Source of the DNA: Geomonas limicola | Lineage (GTDB): Bacteria > Desulfobacterota > Desulfuromonadia > Geobacterales > Geobacteraceae | Direction of reading: 5' to 3' | DNA: 64,000 bases | NCBI RefSeq assembly: GCF_014193675.1 | Contig: NZ_BLXZ01000010.1 | Coordinates: 62,001 to 126,000 of the forward strand | Shown: positions 46,501 to 54,484 of the stretch, in pieces | Numbering within the stretch: the stretch's first letter is position 1 | Layout of the letters: each line of letters begins with the position of its first letter | Notes under the pieces: generated by a model | The model's database searches: none | Seen by the model: the letters and a program-made list of their open reading frames with translations, nothing else | What the model was told of the DNA's origin: nothing | Program-made: the position numbers and the translations under genes

Positions 46501-47447
46501 TCGGCAAGCTCCCCGGCGCTGAAACCTATCCGGCTCACCTCTTCGACGAGCCGCACCCCGGTTTGGCTCAGGACCCGCTCCTTGACCAGGCGCGCCAGCT
46601 CAAGCACGTCGCGCGCGCTCGCCCCCCCGGTGTTGATCAGGTAGTTCGCATGGATCCCGCTTACCTGGGCGCCCCCCACCCGGAGGTTGCGCAGCCCCGC
46701 CTGGTCGATGAGCCAGCCGGCGGGAAGCCTCCCCTCCCGGGCCGCAACCCGTTGTTCGGCCTCGAAGCGCGCGACAAGCGCCCGGTCGCTCACCACGGGA
46801 TTGGTGAAGTAGGAGCCGACGCTCTGCTCGCAATCCAGGCGGCGTGCCGCCCGCTTGGCGAGGGTCTCCGCCACCCGCTCCTCGAGCTCCTCGACCGGTG
46901 CCGGCGCAAGGGAGAGCCGGGTTCCCAGCACCACCAGGGCCGGGTCCTGCTTGAAGCGGCTGTCGCGGTAGCCGAAGCGGCACTCCGCACGGCTCACGAT
47001 GCGCTCCTCGAGGCTCCCCGCGTCGAGCACCCGCACCGAGGTACAGACCTCCCCCAGCGAGCCGCCGTAGGCTCCGGCGTTGCCGCGCAGCGCACCACCC
47101 ACCAGCCCAGGTATCCCCGCCAGCGTTGCCACCCCGGCAAGTCCCCAGCTGGCACAGCTCCGCACCAGATCGATGAGAACCACCCCCGCCTCGACCTCCA
47201 CATCCGTCCCTTCCCGGTTCAGTGCGCGACCGGTATTCCTGATCACCAGCCCGGGAAACCCCGCGTCGCTGATCAGGAGGTTGCTGCCACCTCCCATGAG
47301 GAAGAAGGGGAGCCCCTCTGCGCGTGCGAAGGAGAGTGCCTCGCGCAGCTCTGCGAGGCCGGCGACCTCGGCGTAAAAGCGGGCGGGCCCGCCGATGCCG
47401 AAGGTGGTGCAGGGGGCGAGGGGGAAATGTTCTCTGAGCTCGATCAT
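46497..47447 (-). CDS. murB: UDP-N-acetylenolpyruvoylglucosamine reductase
   Basis: This 316-residue protein starts at ATG 47447 (AAGGTAG upstream); a much longer open frame upstream is antisense to the next gene and rejected. MurB motifs are clear: TTFGIGGPARFY, FLMGGGSNLLISD (FAD), GIPGLVGGALRGNAGAYGGS, FGYRDSRFK, and SVGSYFTNP with the catalytic Ser, ending in ISGxHANYLIN-like IHANYLINTGGASARDV. It reduces the enolpyruvyl group to give UDP-MurNAc with NADPH. The GSYFTNP form and length fit type II MurB. It lies outside a visible cell-division gene cluster, so it may be the only copy or a second one. Confidence 0.95.
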
Positions 47448-47512
47448 GGCTACTACCTTAACAGGTAAGCGCCCGGGAGCAAGGCGCTTTTCGGAAACCG
47501 GCCCGTGGGTGC

Positions 47513-47541
47513 AAAAAAGCCCCGCTTTTCGGGCGGGGCTT
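47513..47541 (-). terminator. Intrinsic terminator after the NamZ-like gene
   Basis: On the minus strand, AAGCCCCGC pairs with GCGGGGCTT around CCGAAAA and runs into a T-tract. It lies 28 bases past the NamZ-like stop and 65 bases before murB, so the two are probably separate transcripts. Confidence 0.9.
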
Positions 47542-47569
47542 TCCAGGTGCGGCCGGCGGCTCGCGTCTT

Positions 47570-48826
47570 CTAGGGTGCCTGACCCTCTTCGTAGAGCAGG
47601 TAGCCCTGGCGCTCCTTGCGGAAACGCTGCACCGAGGCTCCCCAGCGGGCACTCACCGCCGCGGCCGGGAGTCCCGCCAGGACCCCCTGGCGCAGCTCGG
47701 AGGAACCGGCCATGTCGTCGAACCCCGGGCGGAACAGCACCCGGCGTGCCGGTTCGGGGAGCGTCCCGTACAGGGCACTCAGCACCGCAACGCCTACTTG
47801 CACCGGGGTGACCCGGTGCGGGTCGCTGATCTCGATGCGCACCCCGCCCAACTCGCGGTTCTTGTACTTCGGGGCGCTCGATTTTCCCGGCTGGCTCACC
47901 GGGGTGAAGCGGACCGGCTCGAAGCGCAGCCCCGCCAGCTGCTCGGCATTGAGACGCTGCGCCAGCACCTGCGGGTCGAGTCCCGGCCACCCCACCACCT
48001 GGAAGGGGGCCTCGCTGCCGCGCCCCTCCGAGGCGCTGGTCCCCTCCAACAGCCCGATCCCGGGGTAGAGCAGCGCCGATTCGAAGCTCGCCAGGTTGGG
48101 TGAGGTCGCCACCCAGGTAAGCCCAGTGTCTGGCCAGCGCATCCAGCGCTGCCACCCCTGCATGCGCACCACGCTCACCTCGAGGTGCTCGAGCCCTGGC
48201 AGCATCGCCTCCCCCTTGATCATGAGCGCCAACTCGCCGACGGTCATGCCGTGGGCGATGGGGATCGGGTAGAGCGAGGTAAAGCTCGCCGGGAGCTCGC
48301 GGCGCACGAAACCGGCCACGTCGTCGCCCCCCAGGGGATTGGGGCGATCCAGGACCCAGAAGGGGATCCCCGCTTGGGCTGCGGCCTGCATGGCGAGCCC
48401 CATGGTGGAGATGTAGGTGTAAAAGCGGACCCCCACGTCCTGGATGTCGAACACCAGGAGGTCGATCCCCTTCAGGTCGGCCGGCTGCGGCTGCTTCACC
48501 GCACCGTAGAGGCTCTTCACCGGGATCCCGTGGATGCTGGAGTCATTCAGCTTGACGCCGTCCTCGGCGCTGCCGGTGAGGCCGTGTTCGGGGGTGAAGA
48601 TCAGGGCCGGCTGCACACCCTGGCGGGCCAGGAGCTCGATGAGGTGCACCCCGCCCACCAGGGCGGATTGGTTGGTGATCAGGGCGAAATGTTTCCCCTT
48701 GAGGGGGGCGAAGCCGCTCTCGGCGAGGAGCTCGGCACCGGTTTTCACCACGGCGGCACCGGAACGGACGGGAGAGAGCAGGATGGCAAGGAACAACAGC
48801 AGGAACAGCATGATGCAACGTTGCAC
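47570..48826 (-). CDS. DUF1343/NamZ-like exo-muramidase
   Basis: This 418-residue protein is best started at GTG 48826 (GAAGGCGG upstream), giving a signal peptide with MLFLLLFLAILLSPVRSGAA. An ATG at 48811 is the alternative, and the longer frame up to 48946 adds a poor N-terminus. Family blocks include LITNQSALVGG, PEHGLTGSAEDG, KSLYGAVKQP, LLVFDIQDVGVRFYTY, PFWVLDRPNPLGG, PIAHGMTVGELA and GLLEGTSASEGRG. NamZ-type enzymes release MurNAc from non-reducing ends of peptidoglycan glycans, which fits a periplasmic recycling enzyme. It lies upstream of murB on the same strand. Confidence 0.92.
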   Translation of the reverse strand: MQRCIMLFLLLFLAILLSPVRSGAAVVKTGAELLAESGFAPLKGKHFALITNQSALVGGVHLIELLARQGVQPALIFTPEHGLTGSAEDGVKLNDSSIHGIPVKSLYGAVKQPQPADLKGIDLLVFDIQDVGVRFYTYISTMGLAMQAAAQAGIPFWVLDRPNPLGGDDVAGFVRRELPASFTSLYPIPIAHGMTVGELALMIKGEAMLPGLEHLEVSVVRMQGWQRWMRWPDTGLTWVATSPNLASFESALLYPGIGLLEGTSASEGRGSEAPFQVVGWPGLDPQVLAQRLNAEQLAGLRFEPVRFTPVSQPGKSSAPKYKNRELGGVRIEISDPHRVTPVQVGVAVLSALYGTLPEPARRVLFRPGFDDMAGSSELRQGVLAGLPAAAVSARWGASVQRFRKERQGYLLYEEGQAP

Positions 48827-48977
48827 AGGTAACCGCCTTCGTTGGGGGTAAGAGTTTGTCAGCTTAACCGTTAAGGTACGCTGGATCAAGTATTTATTTG
48901 AACGAAAGATTGTATTTGTAGGCCAATTCATTGAGTAATTTTCCATTGTAAGACTGATTCCTACAGGGATTCTTTAC

Positions 48978-49004
48978 TAAAGTTTTTCTGAGATATGACG
49001 ATTA
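48978..49004 (+). promoter_or_regulatory. Sigma-28 (FliA)-like promoter of the PBP-chemoreceptor pair
   Basis: TAAAGTTT (perfect -35), 11 bases, then GACGATTA (6 of 8 to GCCGATAA) lie about 175 bases before the 49179 start. Use of a flagellar sigma factor fits the chemoreceptor in this operon. The rest of the 48827-49178 gap is AT-rich with no gene. Confidence 0.65.
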
Positions 49005-49178
49005 AGGTATACAAACTTCTAGGTAAGAACACTGACACGGTAAGTTCGCGAAAGAGGAAAACTGTGACAGCTTTCTAACTGACGTGGCTGTATTAGGGAA
49101 ACGCCCTACCGTTGTCGGTTAATTCTGACTACGCAGCATCTATCGGGTATTTTTATCAAAGCTAAAGGGGGAAGCAGC

Positions 49179-49934
49179 ATGAGAAAGATGATCGTGGCGT
49201 TGGCAGCACTGTGTCTGGTTCAAGCGGGGGTGGCGGGAGCCGAGGAGATCAAGGTCGGCGGCGGGGGGGCACCTCTGGATGGCGTAATGCGCCCGGTGAA
49301 GCCCTATTTCGAGAAGGCCTCCGGCATCACCGTCAACCTCAACTTCAGCAGCGCGACGCTCTCCTTCAAGCAGCTCATCGCCGGTGAACTGGATGCCTCG
49401 ACGGCCGGCGTCGCCTATGCCGATCTCTTGGCGGCCATGAAGAGCGAGAAGCTGGAGGTTCCCGATCCAGCGGCCTTCCAGGCGACTACGCTCGGGGTGA
49501 GCAAGATCTTCACGGTAGTGCACAAGGACAACCCGGTCGGCAAGCTCTCCAAGGAGCAGCTGCTGGGTATCTTTACCGGCAAGATCGTGAACTGGAAAGA
49601 GGTCGGGGGAAGCGACGCGCCGATCATCGTGGTGCTCTCCAAGATCAACCCGGCGACCAACGCCGCCTACCGCAAACTCGCCCTGAGCGACCAGCCGTTT
49701 TTGGCCGACGTGCTCGATGCCGGCCGCTTCGAGGATGTGCGCGACAAGGTCGCTTCCACCCCCGAATCGATCGCCTTCGGCCCGACCAGCATGCTCGACG
49801 CCACCATCAAGGCCGTCGATACCCCGGAGTTTTCCCGCCCGGTGAACCTGATCACCAAGGGGAAACCGAGCGGCAAGCTGCAAAAGCTCATCGACTACAT
49901 CCAGGGCGAGGGGAAGCAGTACCTCAAACTGTAG
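49179..49934 (+). CDS. PstS-like periplasmic substrate-binding protein
   Basis: This 251-residue protein starts at ATG 49179 after AAGGGGGAAGC. The signal peptide is MRKMIVALAALCLVQAGVAGAEE. The mature protein is a PBP-like phosphate/molybdate-type domain with IKVGGGGAPLDGVM, FSSATLSFKQLIAGELDAS, LSKEQLLGIFTGKIVNWKEVGG and GPTSMLDATIKAV. There is no transporter gene beside it. It is followed after 76 bases by a chemoreceptor, so it likely presents a ligand to that receptor. The ligand cannot be read from sequence. Confidence 0.9.
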   Translation: MRKMIVALAALCLVQAGVAGAEEIKVGGGGAPLDGVMRPVKPYFEKASGITVNLNFSSATLSFKQLIAGELDASTAGVAYADLLAAMKSEKLEVPDPAAFQATTLGVSKIFTVVHKDNPVGKLSKEQLLGIFTGKIVNWKEVGGSDAPIIVVLSKINPATNAAYRKLALSDQPFLADVLDAGRFEDVRDKVASTPESIAFGPTSMLDATIKAVDTPEFSRPVNLITKGKPSGKLQKLIDYIQGEGKQYLKL

Positions 49935-49953
49935 CCGCACCTGTTTCTGCTAA

Positions 49954-49971
49954 GGGGGGCTCGCGCCCCCC
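49954..49971 (+). terminator. GC hairpin between binding protein and chemoreceptor genes
   Basis: GGGGGGC pairs with GCCCCCC around TCGC. No T-tract follows, so it likely limits or stabilises rather than ends transcription, allowing more binding protein than receptor. Confidence 0.5.
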
Positions 49972-50010
49972 GACATCTTCGCCGTAACGGATACCTGGAG
50001 CACTCACGCA

Positions 50011-52461
50011 ATGACGATAAAAACCAAACTCACCCTCAACGTAGTCATCGTCATCATGATCATCGCCGCGGTCGCGGTGACCAGCATCGTAGGCATGGGC
50101 TTTGTGAAGAGCCGCCTGCAGGATCTCACCCAGCGCAGCACCCCCTTCCAGATGCGCACCGTGGAATTCCAGCGCGCCATCCAGGGTGCCACGGCCGATC
50201 TCACCAAGGTCGCCGCCGCGAAAAACCGCAACGACTTCGCCTCGGCGAAGGGGGAGGCCGAGCGGGCGCTGGGCGAGGTGCAGGCCGGGCAGTCGGCGCT
50301 CAAGTCGCTCTCGGGTGACGCCCAGCTTGCCGCCCACGAGGACCTCTCGGCCATCGCCGGCGAGCTGTTCACCATCACCGACGGCAGGCTGAAGGCCGAG
50401 GAGGAGTCCCAGGCCGCGGCGCGCAGCATCTCGGACAAGCTCGCCGAGGCGAGTAACCGCCTGAAGGAGCTCGACAACCGGATCAAGGGGCTGCAGTCCG
50501 GCGCCTCGAGTTCCTACACCAGGTCGGTGGACGCCACCCGCGAGGTGTCGGCCCGGGTGCACAACGTCGAACAGTTGAAGCTCACCCTGAAGGACTTCCA
50601 GCTCGGTTTCTTCGAGGTGCTGAAGACCCAGAACAAGAAGGCGGTGCTGATCGCCCAGGGCAAGTGCAACTCGGCCCTGACCAAGGCCCAGCAAAACGAC
50701 CTCTTGAAGGTATCCCCCACCCTGGCCGGCGACCTGAAGACCCTGAGCGTCAAGGTGCCGCTCTTCATCAAGGCCCAGACCCTGGTAGCCGGGCAGCAGG
50801 GGGCGGATACCACGCAGCGCGACGCCCTGGCCGCCGAGGTCACCGACCGGCTGAACGCAGTGGTCCTGACCGCGGAGCAGGAAGGGGCCATGGCCAGCGA
50901 CAACCTCTCCAACGAGACCCGCAAGCAGACCGGTTACTTCGGCTCCAGCAACCTCGCCACCTCGATCATGGCGGAGAACTCGGAACTCTTGAGCCTGGGA
51001 CTCAACGTGGAGGCGCTCGCCACCCGGGTCGCCACGGCGCGCTCGGTGAAGGACGTCGATCTCCTGGCGGGCGAGCTGACCCGCGTCTTCGCCCGCATCG
51101 AGGCCCTGCAGGGGGGGCTCGCCAAGTCGCTCTCCCGCCTGGGTGCCAAGCGCGAGATTGCCACCCTGGGCGGGGCCGGCAGCGCGCTTTCCAGCATCAA
51201 GGGGGTGCTCTTCGCCAAGGACGGCGTGCTCTTCAAGATGCGCAACCGCCTCGAGATGGAGGATAAGGCGCAGGCCGCCACAGCGAAGCTGCGCGAGGTG
51301 GTGCGCAAGCAGTCGGAGAGCGGCAAGAAGACGGTGAGCGCGGCACAGGGGGACCAGGAGAAGGCGATCGCCTCGGTAAACCGCATGGTGCACTACTCGA
51401 CCGGCCTCATCGGCGCCATCAGCCTCGGTGCGGTCCTCTTCGGCATCCTGTTCGGGGCCTGGGTCTACCGCTCCATCTCGCGTCCCTTGAACCAGCTGAT
51501 CCAGGTCTCCCAGTCGGTGGCCCGGGGCGACCTGGCCGTGGAGATCTCGGTGCACAACGCGGACGAGATCGGCAAGGTGCAGGGGGCCATGGCGGAGATG
51601 GTCCGCAACCTGCGCGAGATGGTCGGCAAGATCAAGGCGGCCACCGCCTCCCTGGCCCGTAACTCGCGCGAGCTCTCCGGAACTGCAGAGCTCCTGGAGC
51701 GCGGCTCGGAGGCGCAGACGGTCCGGGTGGACCAGTCGGCGAGTGCCATGACCGAGATGACCCAGACCACCGTCGAGGTGGCCCGGAACTCCTCCGACAC
51801 CTCCGAGGCGGCCCAGAGCATGCGGCAGATCGCCGAGCAGGGGCAAAAGGCGATGCAGCACACGGTGCTCGAACTGGCCGAATTCGCCGAGACGGTCAAG
51901 GAGGCGGCCGCCAAGGTGGAGAGCCTGGGGCAGCAGTCCCAGGAGATCAGCAACGTGGTGACGCTCATCAACGACATCGCCGACCAGACCAACCTGCTCG
52001 CCTTGAACGCCGCCATCGAGGCGGCCCGGGCCGGAGAACAGGGGCGCGGCTTCGCCGTGGTGGCCGACAGCGTACGCAACCTGGCCGAGCGCACCACGGT
52101 GGCGACCAGCGAGATCTCCGAGACGGTGAAGACCATGCAGGGGTCGGTGGCCGCCTCCGTGCGCTTCATGCAGGACGAGCGCAGCTCGGTGGGACGGGTG
52201 CAGCTCGAGGTGGACGACACCCTGAAGGCGATCGGCGAGATCGTGAGCTACGTGGAGCGGGTCAGCGACATGGTGCAGCGTATCGCGGTGGCCGCCGAGG
52301 AGCAGTCCTCCACGAGCGTGCAGGTTGCGGACAACATGGACGGCATCGCCCAGGTGAACCACGAACTGAAGAGCTCCTGCGCCGACATCCAGCACTCCTC
52401 GAGCCAACTCTCGCAGCTGGCGGGAGAGTTGGACGGCATGGTGGGGTGGTTCAAGGTGTAG
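50011..52461 (+). CDS. Methyl-accepting chemotaxis protein with large sensor region
   Basis: This 816-residue receptor has helix 1 at about 8-33, a long helical periplasmic region of about 430 residues, helix 2 at about 465-490, and a HAMP domain (RSISRPLNQLIQVSQSVARGDLAVEI). The cytoplasmic hairpin has its conserved tip from about residue 657 (DIADQTNLLALNAAIEAARAGE, GRGFAVVADSVRNLAERT). The sensor part is much larger than four-helix-bundle types and has repeated coiled-coil character. No C-terminal CheR-tether pentapeptide is visible. It should partner with the binding protein encoded just upstream and signal to CheA/CheW elsewhere in the genome. Confidence 0.93.
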   Translation: MTIKTKLTLNVVIVIMIIAAVAVTSIVGMGFVKSRLQDLTQRSTPFQMRTVEFQRAIQGATADLTKVAAAKNRNDFASAKGEAERALGEVQAGQSALKSLSGDAQLAAHEDLSAIAGELFTITDGRLKAEEESQAAARSISDKLAEASNRLKELDNRIKGLQSGASSSYTRSVDATREVSARVHNVEQLKLTLKDFQLGFFEVLKTQNKKAVLIAQGKCNSALTKAQQNDLLKVSPTLAGDLKTLSVKVPLFIKAQTLVAGQQGADTTQRDALAAEVTDRLNAVVLTAEQEGAMASDNLSNETRKQTGYFGSSNLATSIMAENSELLSLGLNVEALATRVATARSVKDVDLLAGELTRVFARIEALQGGLAKSLSRLGAKREIATLGGAGSALSSIKGVLFAKDGVLFKMRNRLEMEDKAQAATAKLREVVRKQSESGKKTVSAAQGDQEKAIASVNRMVHYSTGLIGAISLGAVLFGILFGAWVYRSISRPLNQLIQVSQSVARGDLAVEISVHNADEIGKVQGAMAEMVRNLREMVGKIKAATASLARNSRELSGTAELLERGSEAQTVRVDQSASAMTEMTQTTVEVARNSSDTSEAAQSMRQIAEQGQKAMQHTVLELAEFAETVKEAAAKVESLGQQSQEISNVVTLINDIADQTNLLALNAAIEAARAGEQGRGFAVVADSVRNLAERTTVATSEISETVKTMQGSVAASVRFMQDERSSVGRVQLEVDDTLKAIGEIVSYVERVSDMVQRIAVAAEEQSSTSVQVADNMDGIAQVNHELKSSCADIQHSSSQLSQLAGELDGMVGWFKV

Positions 52462-52492
52462 GTTTTTTCGGTTCAACCCGGCAGGCAAAAAT

Positions 52493-52527
52493 AAGGCCCG
52501 GCAGCGCGTGAGCGTTCCGGGCCTTTT
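52493..52527. terminator. Bidirectional intrinsic terminator
   Basis: AAGGCCCGG (52493-52501) pairs with CCGGGCCTT (52517-52525), with TTTT after it on the plus strand and TTATTTT on the minus strand. It separates the convergent chemoreceptor and M20 peptidase genes. Confidence 0.9.
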
Positions 52528-52544
52528 CGCGCGGGTGGCGGGAT

Positions 52545-53669
52545 TCAGGCGAGGCAGAGGGCGGCGTAGATCCGGGCCGCCTCGAGCACCTCGGCGAAGG
52601 GGACCTGCTCCTCGGGGGTGTGGCAGACCTCGAGCGCCCCCGGGCCGAGGATGAGCGGCCGGCAGCCGGCGGCGTAGAAGAGGTTCCCGTCGGAGTGGGA
52701 CCGGAAGGCGTCGAGCTTGAGCGGACGCCCGAGCCGCGGGTAGAGCTCCTTGAGGGCCTCGGCCAGGGCATTTTGGGTCCCCAGGTTGTAGCCGGCCGAG
52801 GCGAAGTCGAAGGCGACGCTCACCTCGAGCCCCGGGATGTAACGGTCGGCGCCGGCTATCAGGTCACGGATCGCCTTTTCCAGCGCTTCCGGCGCGCGCT
52901 CGGGGGGGAGGTGCAGGTCGATCCAGGCCTCGCAGCGGTCCGGAACCACGAACCCCTTCTGGGAGGAGCGCATCTCGCGGATCGAGTAGACGATCTCGGA
53001 CTCCTCGCGCCGGAAGAGCGCGTCGTTACCCAGGTGCAAGAGCACCCGCAGCATCGACTCCACCGCGTTGTGCCCCAATTCCGGAAGCGAAGAGTGGCTC
53101 TTCACGCCGTGGGTCACGAAGCCCGCCTCGAGGTAGCCGTAGTGGGCGAAGCAGGCGGCAAGCCCGGTCGGCTCGCCGATTACCGCCCAAGGGGGGCGGC
53201 AGCTCTTAAGGAAGCGGGCGCTCCCGTCGCCGTTTTCCTCCTCGCCGATGGCAAAGAGCAGCCCCACCGACGGGCGCTCCGCCTCGGGGAGTGTCTCACT
53301 GAGCGCGAGCCAGCATTCGAGCATAGCGGCGCACCCCCCCTTCATGTCGGCGCTCCCCAGCCCGAAGACGGTTGGCCCCTCCTCGCGGGCCCCGAACTCC
53401 TCCAGGTCCCAGGCCGGGACCGTGTCCACGTGCCCCACCAGGAAAAGCCCCGGCTCTCCCTTCCCCATGGTGGCCACCAGGTTGTAGCGCTCCTCTTCAA
53501 CCTCCTGGCGCCGGACGGTGAACCCCGCCCGGGTGAGCCGTTCCTCGAGGTAGAGCTGGATGTCCTCCTCCTTTCCGGAAGGGGAGTAGAGGTCCAGGAG
53601 CTCCAGGAAGCTCTGTTTGAGCCGCACCGGATCGACGGCGGCCAGTACCCGTTCAAGACGCTCGTTCAT
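52545..53669 (-). CDS. M20-family metallopeptidase (ArgE/DapE-like)
   Basis: This 374-residue enzyme uses ATG 53669, which overlaps the upstream gene stop by four bases. Zn ligands are in LVGHVDTVP (His, Asp), GLGSADMKGG (shared Asp), AIGEEENGDGS (catalytic Glu pair), IGEPTG and VCHTPEEQ (His). A dimerisation domain lies between. Members remove acyl or amino-acid groups from N-acylated amino acids or peptides in the cytoplasm. The closest in feel are ArgE/DapE/CPG2-type, but the exact substrate is open. Coupling to a GNAT acetyltransferase gene suggests handling of an N-acetylated compound. Confidence 0.9.
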   Translation of the reverse strand: MNERLERVLAAVDPVRLKQSFLELLDLYSPSGKEEDIQLYLEERLTRAGFTVRRQEVEEERYNLVATMGKGEPGLFLVGHVDTVPAWDLEEFGAREEGPTVFGLGSADMKGGCAAMLECWLALSETLPEAERPSVGLLFAIGEEENGDGSARFLKSCRPPWAVIGEPTGLAACFAHYGYLEAGFVTHGVKSHSSLPELGHNAVESMLRVLLHLGNDALFRREESEIVYSIREMRSSQKGFVVPDRCEAWIDLHLPPERAPEALEKAIRDLIAGADRYIPGLEVSVAFDFASAGYNLGTQNALAEALKELYPRLGRPLKLDAFRSHSDGNLFYAAGCRPLILGPGALEVCHTPEEQVPFAEVLEAARIYAALCLA

Positions 53670-54178
53670 GGTTTTTTCACCGGTCTCTTCTTGTGCCTGC
53701 GCGACAGGTTGAGCGTCATGTAGACGTGCTCCTGGATGTTGTCGAAGCCGTGCTTCACGAAGAAGTTGATGGCCGGCTTGTTGTTGGCCGAGGTGTCGAT
53801 GATCACCATGCGCACCCCCTGCTCCTTCATGCGGCGCACGATCTCCTTGAAGAGCCGCTCGCCCACCTGCAGTTTCTGGAGCTCCCGGCGCACCCCGAGC
53901 CAGACCAGGTAGCCGTACTTCCAGGGGCTGTTGTGCTTTTTCACCGTGGTCCCCAGCGCGAACCCGAGCAGACGCTCCCCCTGCTCGGCGACGATGCACA
54001 GCTCGTTGTCCGAGTTGAACAGGGTGGTGATCTCGTACTCGTCCCAGGTCCGGTACAGGCTCTGCGAGTACTCGGCAGTGAAGAGCTCCTCCCCGATGTG
54101 AAACACCTCGGAGAGGTCGTCGATGATCATCTCCCGGATGCGCAGTAGTTCCTCGCCATTGTGGTTGTTCTCTGACAT
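53666..54178 (-). CDS. GNAT-family N-acetyltransferase
   Basis: This 170-residue protein starts at ATG 54178 with GGGAGAGCGGC upstream; a longer frame to 54262 is unlikely. The GNAT fold is seen as IREMIIDDLSEVFHIGEELF, LLGFALGTTV, YLVWLGVRRELQKLQVGERLFKEIVRRM (acetyl-CoA loop) and VIIDTSANNKPAINFFVKHGF. It has no membrane segments. Its stop overlaps the start of the M20 peptidase. An acyl-transfer/deacylation pair acting on the same small molecule is a plausible inference. Confidence 0.88.
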   Translation of the reverse strand: MSENNHNGEELLRIREMIIDDLSEVFHIGEELFTAEYSQSLYRTWDEYEITTLFNSDNELCIVAEQGERLLGFALGTTVKKHNSPWKYGYLVWLGVRRELQKLQVGERLFKEIVRRMKEQGVRMVIIDTSANNKPAINFFVKHGFDNIQEHVYMTLNLSRRHKKRPVKKP

Positions 54179-54484
54179 GCCGCTCTCCCTTGGGGGGATT
54201 GAACCTGGGTTCATTATATCAGACTGGCACGGCTTAGGCAGGTAGACGGAGATCGGTGGCACCTCGCTTTTCCCTGGTGCTCAAGTCTCCGGAATTACAT
54301 ATGGTTCTTTGGGACAGGCTGCATGAGGATGCGTGCGGTGGACCAAAACGGTGCGGGATGTATCGTTTTTTTTCCAATGAAAGTCCAAACGGCATACCTG
54401 CAGCGTTAAGGATAGGTGGTAGAATTGCAGCGTCCCGCCGGGCCCCGCGCTCCCGGCGCTACTTTTCTCGCAAAGGCTGCCGCC

